This document shows positions 44,942 to 52,982 of a stretch of 54,255 nt of DNA, piece by piece. Made by a program: the position numbers and the translations under genes. The notes under the pieces were generated by a model that was not told the DNA's origin, ran no database searches, and worked only from the letters and a program-made list of their open reading frames with translations. Position 1 is the stretch's first letter; every line of letters starts with the position of its first letter. Source of the DNA: an uncultured Burkholderiales bacterium (GTDB taxonomy: Bacteria > Pseudomonadota > Gammaproteobacteria > Burkholderiales > Burkholderiaceae_C); assembly GCA_937864005.1 (NCBI GenBank), contig CALMIL010000070.1, positions 1 to 54,255 of the forward strand, read 5' to 3'.

Positions 44942-46591
44942 ATGCTGCGCGTCGTCACCGTCTTGTGCCTGCTGCTTGCGGTGCCGGTGCTGTGCGTGCT
45001 CGGCGCGTGGCTCGCATTCGACGCCGCGAGCCTCGAGACGCTGCGCCATCAGTGGCGCACCGTGCTGCCCGAGTACCTCTGGAATACCGGCCGTCTCGCG
45101 CTCGGTGTCGGCTTCGGCGTCGCTCTGCTCGGCGGGGCGACGGCCGCCGCGGTGACGCTGTTCGACTTTCCGCTGCGTCGCCAGTTCGAATGGGCGCTCT
45201 TGCTGCCGCTGGCGATGCCGGCCTACGTGCTCGCCTACGCCTACACCGACTTCCTGCAGTTCAGCGGCCCGCTGCAGACCGCGCTGCGCGACGCGATCGG
45301 CGCGCAGCGCGCGCTGTGGCCCGACGTGCGCAGCCTGCCCGGCGCGACGGTGCTGTTCGTGCTGTGCCTCTACCCCTACGTCTACCTGCTCGCGCGCGCC
45401 GCGCTCGGCGAGCGCGCGGTGCCGCTGATGGAGGCGGCACGCCTGCTCGGTGCGGGCAGCGTGCGGCGGGTGCGCGCCGTCGCGCTGCCGCTGGCGCGTC
45501 CGGCGCTCGCCGCCGGCGTCGCGCTCGCGCTGATGGAGACGCTCGCCGACTACGGCGTCGTCTCCTACTTCGGCGTGCCGACGGTGACGACCGGCATCTA
45601 CCGCGCCTGGCTCGGCATGGACGACCGCATCGCCGCATCGCAGCTGGCGTCGATCCTGCTCGCCGGTGTCGCGCTGCTGATGTGGTTCGAGCGCCGGGCC
45701 CAGCGCCGGCTGCGCTTCGCGCCCGCGCGGCGCGGCGCCGCCCACGGCGCCGAGGCGCGGCCGATCCGCCTGCAGGGCGCCGGCGCGGCGCTCGCCTTCG
45801 GCCTGTGCCTGCTGCCGGTGCTGCTCGGCTTCGTGCTGCCGGTCCTCGTGCTGCTGCGCCTCGTTGCGCAGGAGATGCAGGCCGCCGGCGGGCTGGCCTT
45901 CGCCGGCTGGCCGCGCTTCCTGCACTGGGGCTGGACGAGCCTGCACCTCGCGTTGACGGCGAGCGTGGCCGCCGTCGCGCTGTCGCTCGCGCTCGCCTTC
46001 GCGAATCGCGCCCAGGCCGGCGCCTCGCTGCGCGTTGCGACGCGCGTCGTCTCGCTCGGCTACGCGGTGCCGGGGGCGGTGATCGCCGTCGGCATCCTGC
46101 TGCCGGTCGGCTGGCTGCAGCAAGTCGCGCCCGGCGCCGGCACGACGGCGCTCGTCACCGGCACGACGTTCGGCCTGCTGTATGCGTACCTGGTGCGCTT
46201 CTCGGCGGCGTCGTTCCAGTCGATCGAAGCCGGCTATGCACGCCTGCCGGCGAGCGTCGACGAGGCGGCGCGCACGCTCGGCACCTCCCGCTGGCGGATG
46301 TTCGTCGAACTGCACGCGCCCTTGCTGCGCCGGCCGGCGCTGGCTGCCGCGCTGCTCGTCTTCGTCGACGTCATGAAGGAGTTGCCGGCGACGCTGCTGC
46401 TGCGCCCGTTCGACAGCGATACGCTCGCCGTCGTCGCCTACCAGCTCGCGCGCGACGAGCGCCTCGGCGAGGCCGCGCTGCCGTCGATCGCGATCGTCGT
46501 CGTCGGCCTGATCCCGGTGCTGCTGCTTTCGGCGGCGATCCGTGGCAGTCCGGCCCCCAGCCAGGCAAGCCTGCTGCCGGCGAACGCCTGA
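44942..46591 (+). CDS. fbpB: Ferric-iron ABC transporter, fused two-domain permease
   Basis: This 549-aa permease contains two BPD_transp_1 domains of about six helices each. The EAA-type loops are LMEAARLLGAGSVRRVRAVALPLARP in the first half and VDEAARTLGTSRWRMFVELHAPLLRRP in the second. This is the standard FbpB design. No strong ribosome site precedes the ATG; an overlapping longer frame (44857-46599) is a shadow. Confidence 0.93.
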   Translation: MLRVVTVLCLLLAVPVLCVLGAWLAFDAASLETLRHQWRTVLPEYLWNTGRLALGVGFGVALLGGATAAAVTLFDFPLRRQFEWALLLPLAMPAYVLAYAYTDFLQFSGPLQTALRDAIGAQRALWPDVRSLPGATVLFVLCLYPYVYLLARAALGERAVPLMEAARLLGAGSVRRVRAVALPLARPALAAGVALALMETLADYGVVSYFGVPTVTTGIYRAWLGMDDRIAASQLASILLAGVALLMWFERRAQRRLRFAPARRGAAHGAEARPIRLQGAGAALAFGLCLLPVLLGFVLPVLVLLRLVAQEMQAAGGLAFAGWPRFLHWGWTSLHLALTASVAAVALSLALAFANRAQAGASLRVATRVVSLGYAVPGAVIAVGILLPVGWLQQVAPGAGTTALVTGTTFGLLYAYLVRFSAASFQSIEAGYARLPASVDEAARTLGTSRWRMFVELHAPLLRRPALAAALLVFVDVMKELPATLLLRPFDSDTLAVVAYQLARDERLGEAALPSIAIVVVGLIPVLLLSAAIRGSPAPSQASLLPANA

Positions 46592-46751
46592 GAGGCTGAG
46601 AGTCTTTCGGACATGCCCGCTCGACACGCCAGAACGCGCCCGCTCGGCGTTGCAAATGCTCGCCATAGCCCGAGCTATGGCTGCGCTTTGCGCCTTGCTC
46701 GGACACGTGCTGGCGCGCCGCTCTGGCACGCCCGAAAAACTCTCAGCCTCT
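46591..46751. repeat. 161-bp near-perfect palindrome (MITE-like)
   Basis: The 20-nt ends 46591-46610 and 46732-46751 are inverted copies with one mismatch. The centre GCCATAGC (46662-46669) and GCTATGGC (46674-46681) is also symmetric, and much of the space between pairs imperfectly. It begins at the last base of the fbpB stop codon and ends 47 bases before the tRNA. It encodes no transposase. It could act as the fbpB terminator. Confidence 0.85.
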
Positions 46752-46798
46752 GAGCCCGGGCCGGCCGTGCAACGCGCTGCTGCACAATGCCGCCCTCG

Positions 46799-46873
46799 GG
46801 CTCTGTAGTTCAATGGATAGAACAGCCCCCTCCTAAGGGGCAGATCCAGGTTCGATTCCTGGTGGAGCCGCCA
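46799..46873 (+). tRNA. tRNA-Arg (anticodon CCU)
   Basis: The 75-nt cloverleaf has acceptor GGCTCTG/TGGAGCC, D arm GTTC/GAAC, anticodon stem GCCCC/GGGGC with loop CTCCTAA (anticodon CCT at 46832-46834), T arm CCAGG-TTCGATT-CCTGG and encoded CCA (46871-46873). It reads AGG codons, rare in such GC-rich genomes. Confidence 0.97.
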
Positions 46874-46922
46874 CATCAATGCCGGCCGGCGCGGGGCGTG
46901 AACCGCGGATGCGGGCTGTTTC

Positions 46923-47930
46923 TCAATACCCGCCGCGCGCCTTGCCACGAAATACCCAGTACACGCCGATCGTGTAGATGGCGATCACCGGCAGCACGAC
47001 GGCGCCGCCGTAGAACAGGAAGCGCAGCGACGCGTCGGGCGACGCCGAGCCGCCGACGGTGAGCGCGTACGGCACCATGTACGGCCAGAACATCACGCCC
47101 AGGCTCAGGTAGGCGCACACGAAGAAGAGCGCGCCGCAGACGAAGGGCAGGACGTCGTTGCGGCCCCGCGCGGTGAGCGCCGTCGCGGCGAGCGCGGCGA
47201 CGCCGGCGGCCGGAAATACCCAGCCCCACGGCCGGTCGCGCAGATGGCCCTGCGCGACGGCGCCGGCGTCGGCGGCGAGCACGACGGCGAAGGCCGCGCC
47301 GATGAGAATGAAGACGATCGCCGCGAGCCAGCCGATGCGCGCGCGCGCCCAGTCGCGCAGCGCGCCCTCGCTCTTGACGACGACCCAGCCGGCGCCGAGC
47401 AGCGCGTAGCCGAAAACGAGGCCGGCGCCGGTCAACAGCGCGAACGGATGCAGCCAGTCGAACGAGCCGCCGGCAAACTGCCCATCGCGCACCGCGACGC
47501 CGCGCATCATCGCCCCCACCGCCGCGCCCTGCACGAAGGCGACGACGACCGAGCCGACGAAGAAGCCCCGATCCCACAGCCGGCGCATGCGAACGCTGCG
47601 GCCGCGGAATTCGAACGCGACGCCGCGGAAGATCAGGCCGACGAGCAGCAGCAGCACCGGGATGTAGAACGCCGCGAGGAAAGCCGCGTAGACCGCCGGG
47701 AAGGCCGCGAACAGCCCGGCCCCGACGACCACGAGCCAGGTTTCGTTGCCATCCCAGAACGGCGCGATGGTGTTCATCAGCGCCGTGCGCCGGGCTTCGT
47801 CGCGCGTCGTGCCGAACAGGATGCCGACGCCGAGGTCGAAGCCGTCGAGGATGACGTAGACGAGGATCGCCAGCGCGATCACGCCGGCCCAGAACAGCGC
47901 CAGATCGCTCGGCGGCGCGGTGCCCGTCAT
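46923..47930 (-). CDS. cydB: Cytochrome bd-type quinol oxidase subunit II (CIO-type)
   Basis: This 335-aa membrane protein has eight or more helices. Typical features are WAGVIALAILVYVILDGFDLGVGILFG, WDGNETWLVVVGAGLFAAFP and LSLGVMFWPYMVPY. The start at 47930 overlaps the cydA stop by 4 bases. Length and sequence are those of the cyanide-insensitive oxidase branch. It is the last gene of the operon; no CydX-like small frame is visible in the 49 bases after it. Confidence 0.94.
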   Translation of the reverse strand: MTGTAPPSDLALFWAGVIALAILVYVILDGFDLGVGILFGTTRDEARRTALMNTIAPFWDGNETWLVVVGAGLFAAFPAVYAAFLAAFYIPVLLLLVGLIFRGVAFEFRGRSVRMRRLWDRGFFVGSVVVAFVQGAAVGAMMRGVAVRDGQFAGGSFDWLHPFALLTGAGLVFGYALLGAGWVVVKSEGALRDWARARIGWLAAIVFILIGAAFAVVLAADAGAVAQGHLRDRPWGWVFPAAGVAALAATALTARGRNDVLPFVCGALFFVCAYLSLGVMFWPYMVPYALTVGGSASPDASLRFLFYGGAVVLPVIAIYTIGVYWVFRGKARGGY

Positions 47931-49327
47931 CGTTGATCGCCGCCGGTGGACGGCTCGCGCTCGACGGCGAAGGCGAGCGGCCGGCTGCCGGTGGCGCCCG
48001 CGATCGGCGGCTGCGCGCCTCCGGGCCCGTCGCGCAGCAGCCGGTAGATGTAGTACAGACCGAAGGAATAGACCACCGCATACACCAGCACGTAGACACT
48101 CAACGAGAACAGCACGTCCTCGGTGCGCAGCGACGGCGTGACCGCGTCCTTGGTGCGCAGCAGGCCGTAGATGACCCAGGGCTGGCGGCCAACCTCGGCG
48201 GTGAACCAGCCGGCCAGCACGGCGACGAAGCCGCTGGGAAAGCTCAGGAACATGCCCCACAAGAACCAGCGCGAACTCTCCAGCCGGCGGCGCCAGCGCA
48301 GCACGTGGCCGACGATCACCAGCGCCGACATGAGCAGCCCCATGCCGACCATGATGCGAAAGCCGAAGAACGGGATCAGCACCGGCGGCCAGTCCTCGCG
48401 CGGGAACGATTCCAGACCGACCTCGGCCGACGTCCAGTTGCCCGAGGCGATGAAGCTGCCGAGCTTGGGCACGGTGATCGCATAAAGGTTGCGCTCGCCC
48501 GCCTCGTCCGGCCAGGCGATCAGCACCTCGCTGGCCGGCTGCTGGTTCTGCCAGCGCGCCTCGATGGCGGCGAACTTGGCGGGCTGGTGCTCGAGCACGT
48601 ACAGCCCGGTGAGGTGGCCGACGAACATCTGCAGCGGGATCAGCACCCCCACCAGACCCAGGCCCCAATGCAGCATCACGCGGCCGTCGTCGCGGTGCAC
48701 GCCGCGCAGCAGGTACCACGCGCCGGTGGCGCCCACGCACATCGCGGTCGTCAGGAAGGCCGCCAGCAGCATGTGCGGCCAGCGCACCATCTGCACCGGG
48801 CCGAGCACGATCTGCTTCCAGTCCTCGGGCACGAACCGGCCGTCGACGATGGTGTGGCCGAGCGGCACCTGCATCCAGCTGTTGTTGGCGAGGATCCAGA
48901 ACGACGAGAACATCGTGCCGAGCGACACCATGCAGCAGGCGAAGAAATAGAAGCGGGGCGACACGCGTTCGCGCCCGAGCAGCATGACGCCGAAGAACGT
49001 CGCTTCGAGCATGAACGCGGTGAAGGCCTCGTAGCCGAGCAGCGGGCCCTGGATCGGGCCCGAGCGCTCGGCCAGCACGCCCCAGTTGGTGCCGAACTGG
49101 AACGCCATCACGATGCCGGTGACGACGCCCATGGCGAACGACACCGCGAACACCCTGAGCCAGAAATCGAACACGCGCCGGTAGATCGCCTTGCCGGTCG
49201 CCAGATGCGCGCCCTCGATCGTCGCCAGCCACGCCGCCAGGCCGATCGTGAACGCCGGGAAGATGATGTGAAAGCTGATCAGGAACGCGAACTGGATGCG
49301 CGACAGGAAGACCGGGTCGAGTTCCAT
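47927..49327 (-). CDS. cydA: Cytochrome bd-type quinol oxidase subunit I (CIO-type)
   Basis: This 466-aa subunit binds hemes b558, b595 and d and oxidises quinol. N-terminal LSRIQFAFLISFHIIFPAFTIG holds the first heme His. The short quinol loop and the motif GRQPWVIYGLLRT are typical of the cyanide-insensitive (CIO) type rather than long-loop E. coli CydA. It starts 13 bases after the outer-membrane protein gene. A decayed relative lies at 52690-52937. Confidence 0.95.
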   Translation of the reverse strand: MELDPVFLSRIQFAFLISFHIIFPAFTIGLAAWLATIEGAHLATGKAIYRRVFDFWLRVFAVSFAMGVVTGIVMAFQFGTNWGVLAERSGPIQGPLLGYEAFTAFMLEATFFGVMLLGRERVSPRFYFFACCMVSLGTMFSSFWILANNSWMQVPLGHTIVDGRFVPEDWKQIVLGPVQMVRWPHMLLAAFLTTAMCVGATGAWYLLRGVHRDDGRVMLHWGLGLVGVLIPLQMFVGHLTGLYVLEHQPAKFAAIEARWQNQQPASEVLIAWPDEAGERNLYAITVPKLGSFIASGNWTSAEVGLESFPREDWPPVLIPFFGFRIMVGMGLLMSALVIVGHVLRWRRRLESSRWFLWGMFLSFPSGFVAVLAGWFTAEVGRQPWVIYGLLRTKDAVTPSLRTEDVLFSLSVYVLVYAVVYSFGLYYIYRLLRDGPGGAQPPIAGATGSRPLAFAVEREPSTGGDQR

Positions 49328-49340
49328 GCTTCAGTGGCCT

Positions 49341-50285
49341 TCAGTGTCCCAGCGGCAGCACCAGGTTGACGAACACGGCATAGCCTTCGAGCCGGTTCCT
49401 GGCCTCGAACTCCCAGTAGCCGCGCAGGTTGGCGTAGGCCGGCAGTCCACCGATGCTGAACACGTAGCCGATCTCCGGGCCGATCGCGGCGACTTTCGAC
49501 TTGAACGGCCCGAGCTTCGCGCCGGCCCCACTGTCGCCGGTGAGTTGGTAGTACACGTAGCCGGCGACGCCCAGTTGCCAGTTCGCGGACAGGAACTGCG
49601 ACGCCGCCCAGTCCAGGTGCGAGTCGATGCCGTTCTGGTACTGGGTGTCCTTGTTCTCCCAGTTGTAGGTCACGCCCAGCACCGCCGAAAACTCGCGCCC
49701 GGACTTCTGATCGAGATAGGTGTAGCCGCCGCCGGCATCGATGGCGGCATGTCCGATGCCGATGTTGGCAAGACGCTTGCTGTCGTAGGCGCCGACCGGA
49801 ATGTCGCCGGTCAGGTAGGTCATCCAGTTGTGGACGCCATCGTTCCATGCGAGGCTCGCGACAGGGTACAGGTCGGTGAAGCCCGATACCGAATCCTCGA
49901 CATCGAACGCGGTTCCGCGCGGGGACATGCGCAGGTCCGTCGCCGTCGAGTTCCTGCCGTAGCCGAAGCCCAGCCCGATGGCGGCCTGGCCGCCCAGCAC
50001 CTTGCGCTCGGGCGCGTAGGTCGGCTGGACCAGCAGCAGGGGCAGGCGCGAATTCAGGCCGACCGTCACGCTGTCGCCTCGTGGCAGGACCTCGCCGGCG
50101 GACGCACTTCCGCTGTAGTAGTAGCCCACCATGGGCAGCGACCAGCCCGGTGTTGCCGGCACCGCAGCCAGGCTCGCGTACTGCCCGGAGAACCAGAACG
50201 CCACGCCGCCTTCGTCACCGTGCGCAGGGCCACCGACCCCCAGCGCCAGTGCCAGCAACGCCGCGGCACGCTCATGCCGCATCAC
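49341..50285 (-). CDS. Outer-membrane channel-like protein, phenol/MetA (SphA-like) family
   Basis: This 314-aa protein has a signal peptide (residues 1-24) and a barrel-like mature part with many aromatic beta strands, matching the COG4313 family of meta-pathway phenol degradation outer-membrane proteins. Typical stretches are YYYSGSASAG, MTYLTGDIPVGAYD and ANIGIGHAAIDAGGGYTYLD. It ends in VFVNLVLPLGH. Family members are linked to uptake of hydrophobic compounds. Its start overlaps the previous gene by 4 bases. Confidence 0.82.
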   Translation of the reverse strand: MMRHERAAALLALALGVGGPAHGDEGGVAFWFSGQYASLAAVPATPGWSLPMVGYYYSGSASAGEVLPRGDSVTVGLNSRLPLLLVQPTYAPERKVLGGQAAIGLGFGYGRNSTATDLRMSPRGTAFDVEDSVSGFTDLYPVASLAWNDGVHNWMTYLTGDIPVGAYDSKRLANIGIGHAAIDAGGGYTYLDQKSGREFSAVLGVTYNWENKDTQYQNGIDSHLDWAASQFLSANWQLGVAGYVYYQLTGDSGAGAKLGPFKSKVAAIGPEIGYVFSIGGLPAYANLRGYWEFEARNRLEGYAVFVNLVLPLGH

Positions 50286-50611
50286 GCGCGGGACACCGCG
50301 ACTTCGATCCCCCCGTCGCGCTCACGCACCGCATGGGTGGCGAGCGGGCGGCTCGCGCCGCCGCGCAGCACGTCGCCGCTAGCGAGATCGAACGTCGCGC
50401 CGTCGCAAGGCGACATGATCGTCGCGCCGATCAGCTTGCCCGACGACAGCGGCGCGCCGTCGGTGGGCGACAGGTCGTCGAAGGCGTAGAGGCGCCCGGC
50501 GACGCGGGCGACCGAGACGCGGCGCTTCAGGTCGTCCAGGTAGTACGGCATCGCATAGCCTTCGGGCACATCGATGGACTTGCCGAGGATGCGGAATGCG
50601 ATCTCGCTCAT
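50282..50611 (-). CDS. Rieske-like protein lacking the [2Fe-2S] ligands
   Basis: This 109-aa protein aligns over its length with Rieske ferredoxins: LYAFDDLSP, DGAPLSSGKL, ATIMSPCDGATFDLASGDV. Where the first Cys-x-His should be it has Ser48-Pro-Thr50. Where Cys-x2-His should be it has Cys69-Asp-Gly-Ala72. Three of four ligands are therefore missing and a Rieske cluster is not expected. It is 9 bases after the GMC gene and overlaps the channel gene, so it is kept in frame within an operon and is probably expressed. Confidence 0.82.
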   Translation of the reverse strand: MSEIAFRILGKSIDVPEGYAMPYYLDDLKRRVSVARVAGRLYAFDDLSPTDGAPLSSGKLIGATIMSPCDGATFDLASGDVLRGGASRPLATHAVRERDGGIEVAVSRA

Positions 50612-50620
50612 GGTGGTCCC

Positions 50621-52357
50621 CTATCGGTCCTGCGGCTGGTCGCCGATGACCACGTCGGTGATCGACAGCTCGTGGTCGAGCCGGAATTCGCCGGGGGCGC
50701 CCTTGGGGACGATGGGCTTGCGCGGCATGACCGGCGCGAGCCGCTGGTAGCCCGAGCCCAGCGGCGGCCGCGGGTCGGCCTCGCCCTTGTTCGGCCAGAA
50801 GGACATCGCCCGCTCGGCCAGCGCGGCGATGGTCAGCGACGGGTTCACGCCGGGGTTGGCGGTGATGACGCTGCCGTCCATGACGTGCAGGCCGGGACAG
50901 CCGAAGACGCGCTGCCAAGCGTCGACCACGCCGTGTTCGGCATCCTCGCCGATGGTGTTGCCGCCAATGAAATGCGCCGAGGTGGACTTGCCGGCCACGG
51001 TGAAGAAGGTCTGCGCCGAGACGCCGCTCATCTTCTCGGCCACGCGGCGGCCGACATCGACCGCCGCCTCGACGATGGCCGGCGGCGCGGTCGCCGAGCC
51101 GGGCTTGCTGTGCAGCCTGCCGTGCCGCCAGGACAGGTCCAGCCAGTCATCGTGGTCGCGCATGCACAGCAGGTTGAAGCCGCGCTGCGACCAATCCCTG
51201 GGGTAGTCGATGCCGAGTGATTCGACCGGGTGCTCGATCATCTGCTTCAGCCAGGCGACGAAGTGGTGCTGCTCGTCGCCCTCGGGCTGCGCCGTGTAGA
51301 TCAGCGACATCGCATTGCTGCCCACGCCGAAGCGCACCGGGCCGATGGTCGCCTCGGGGTCGATCTGCAGGCAGGCGGTCACGTTGGGGGAGCCCGGCGT
51401 GATGTGCACCTTCTCCGGGTCGCGCTTGTAGGCCTCCTCGCTGCGCATCACCGACACCAGCGCTTCGGAATTCGTGCGCGCCCGCTTGCCGGCCTCGTCC
51501 GAGAGCCGGTGCAGCGTGCCGTCGTGCTTCATCGACAACAGGATCTGCGCCGTGCCGAAGGCGTGCGCCGAGACGATGACCTGCCGCGCCTTGTAGTGAT
51601 GGCGGGCGCCGGCCAGCCCCAGCGGGCCGGGATGACGGGCGATCACCTCGTAGCCGCCGTCGTCCAGCGGCCTGAGCGTATGCACTTCGTTGAGTTCGTG
51701 GACCACGGCGCCGGCCGCTTCGGCGAGGTAGAGATAGTTGACGGTGGTCTTGTTCTTGGCGTTGAAGCGGCAGCCGTTGGAGCAGTCGTTGCAGCCGATG
51801 CAGCCGGTGCGCCTGGGGCCGGCGCCGCCGAAATAAGGGTCCTCGGCCTCGGCGCCCGGCGTCCCGAAATGGATGCCGAGCGGCGCCCGAAGGTAGGGGC
51901 GCTTCATGTCGGCCGCGACCGCGCGCATGATGCGGTCGGAGTCGGTCTCCATATAGGGCGAGACCTGGACGCCGAACATGCGGTTGCACTGGTCGTAGTA
52001 GGGCGCGAGTTCCTTTGCCCAGTCGGTGATGTGCGCCCAGGTCGGGTAGTCGAAGAACTTCTGCGCCGGCACGTACAGCGTGTTGGCGTAGACCAGCGAT
52101 CCGCCGCCGACGCCCGCGCCGGACAGCACGATCACGTCCTCGAGATAGCGGATTCGCTGGATGCCGAATAGCTCGAGTTCGGGTTGCCATTGATACTTGC
52201 CGAACTCCCAACTCGACTTCGGCAGGTCGGCGTCGGCATAGCGTCGCCCGGCCTCCAGCACACCGACCGAATAGCCCTTCTCGACCGCGCGCAGCGCCGC
52301 GACGCTGCCGCCGAAGCCCGAGCCGATGACGATCACGTCGTAGTCGAAGCTGGACAT
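50621..52357 (-). CDS. GMC-family flavoprotein, cholesterol-oxidase-like
   Basis: This 578-aa FAD enzyme starts after an AAGGAG site. The N-terminus DVIVIGSGFGGSVAALRAVEKGYSVGVLEAG binds FAD, and the C-terminal HVMDGSVITANPGVNPSLTI is the GMC active-site region. A cluster Cys186-x2-Cys189-x2-Cys192-x3-Cys196 (CIGCNDCSNGC) resembles an iron-sulfur motif and recurs in this branch of the family. It may oxidise a sterol or other hydrophobic alcohol; substrate is unproven. It leads the five-gene run ending in cydB. Confidence 0.88.
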   Translation of the reverse strand: MSSFDYDVIVIGSGFGGSVAALRAVEKGYSVGVLEAGRRYADADLPKSSWEFGKYQWQPELELFGIQRIRYLEDVIVLSGAGVGGGSLVYANTLYVPAQKFFDYPTWAHITDWAKELAPYYDQCNRMFGVQVSPYMETDSDRIMRAVAADMKRPYLRAPLGIHFGTPGAEAEDPYFGGAGPRRTGCIGCNDCSNGCRFNAKNKTTVNYLYLAEAAGAVVHELNEVHTLRPLDDGGYEVIARHPGPLGLAGARHHYKARQVIVSAHAFGTAQILLSMKHDGTLHRLSDEAGKRARTNSEALVSVMRSEEAYKRDPEKVHITPGSPNVTACLQIDPEATIGPVRFGVGSNAMSLIYTAQPEGDEQHHFVAWLKQMIEHPVESLGIDYPRDWSQRGFNLLCMRDHDDWLDLSWRHGRLHSKPGSATAPPAIVEAAVDVGRRVAEKMSGVSAQTFFTVAGKSTSAHFIGGNTIGEDAEHGVVDAWQRVFGCPGLHVMDGSVITANPGVNPSLTIAALAERAMSFWPNKGEADPRPPLGSGYQRLAPVMPRKPIVPKGAPGEFRLDHELSITDVVIGDQPQDR

Positions 52358-52423
52358 GCGAGGCTCCTTTCGCACTGTTCGTGATCCCGCCCGAGTATGG
52401 TGACCGGGGCGGCACGGTGCCAC

Positions 52424-52689
52424 CCATTTTCCGCCAGCCTCCTTTGCCGGCCTGAACTCGGCGAGGGATCGAGTGGCTCGCCGGTCACCGCGAGCTTGCA
52501 GATGGCTTCATTGGGCCGGCGTCATCTCGATCGCCACCGCCTCTGGGTGCGGGCCACCTGCATCTTGTCACCGGCCCTGTCGCCGGACAGCATCGCCGGG
52601 TCCGTCAGATGCACCTCGGCGAAGTGGCCGAAAGACGCGCGTACCTGCACCATGCCCAGCCGCGCGCTGCGCGCCCGGATGTTCTACAC
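52424..52689. other. Non-coding stretch with unrecognised remnants
   Basis: No intact gene is supported. On the minus strand a short frame in this stretch (about 52480-52680) looks protein-like in parts (VHLTDPAMLSGDRAGDKMQV) but has stops and an apparent frameshift. It may be the decayed end of another gene lost together with cydA. Confidence 0.45.
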
Positions 52690-52937
52690 GGCCCAGGCGC
52701 CCGAGGCGATGACTCTGCCGCGCCCGGGCACGCTCGAGGCAAAGCGGTTGCGCCGTTCAGCTGCGTCGTGCCAGACGATCAGCACTTCGCTCGCCGGCTG
52801 TTCGTTCTTCCAGCGCGCCTCGATGGCGGCGAAACCAGCCACGCCGCCAAGCCGATCGTGAACGCCGGGAAGACGATGTGAAAGCCGATGACGAACGCGA
52901 ACTGGATGCGCGACAGGAGGACCGCATCGAGGCTCAT
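52690..52937 (-). pseudogene. Decayed cydA (CIO-type) with internal deletion
   Basis: From ATG at 52937 the first 34 codons match CydA residues 1-34 at 28 positions (ending FPAFTIGLAAWL). The reading then jumps, out of frame, to a segment matching CydA residues 252-298 (FAAIEARWKNEQPASEV to VIASGAW), followed by a stop. About 217 codons are missing and the frame is broken. It is diverged from the intact cydA at 49327, so it is not a fresh copy. It starts 45 bases after the stop of a second GMC gene. Confidence 0.9.
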
Positions 52938-52982
52938 TCGATCGAGCCCCCGACCCGCTGCCGCGCGCGCCGCCGCCTGCGC

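Noticed and set aside
43649-46948. A 1099-codon minus-strand frame across fbpC, fbpB and the tRNA
   Set aside because: It is Arg/Ala/Gln-rich, crosses a tRNA and a palindrome, and overlaps better supported genes on both strands.
46923-49232. A 769-codon frame covering cydA and cydB
   Set aside because: Only the final 335 codons are cydB; the earlier part is cydA in the wrong frame.
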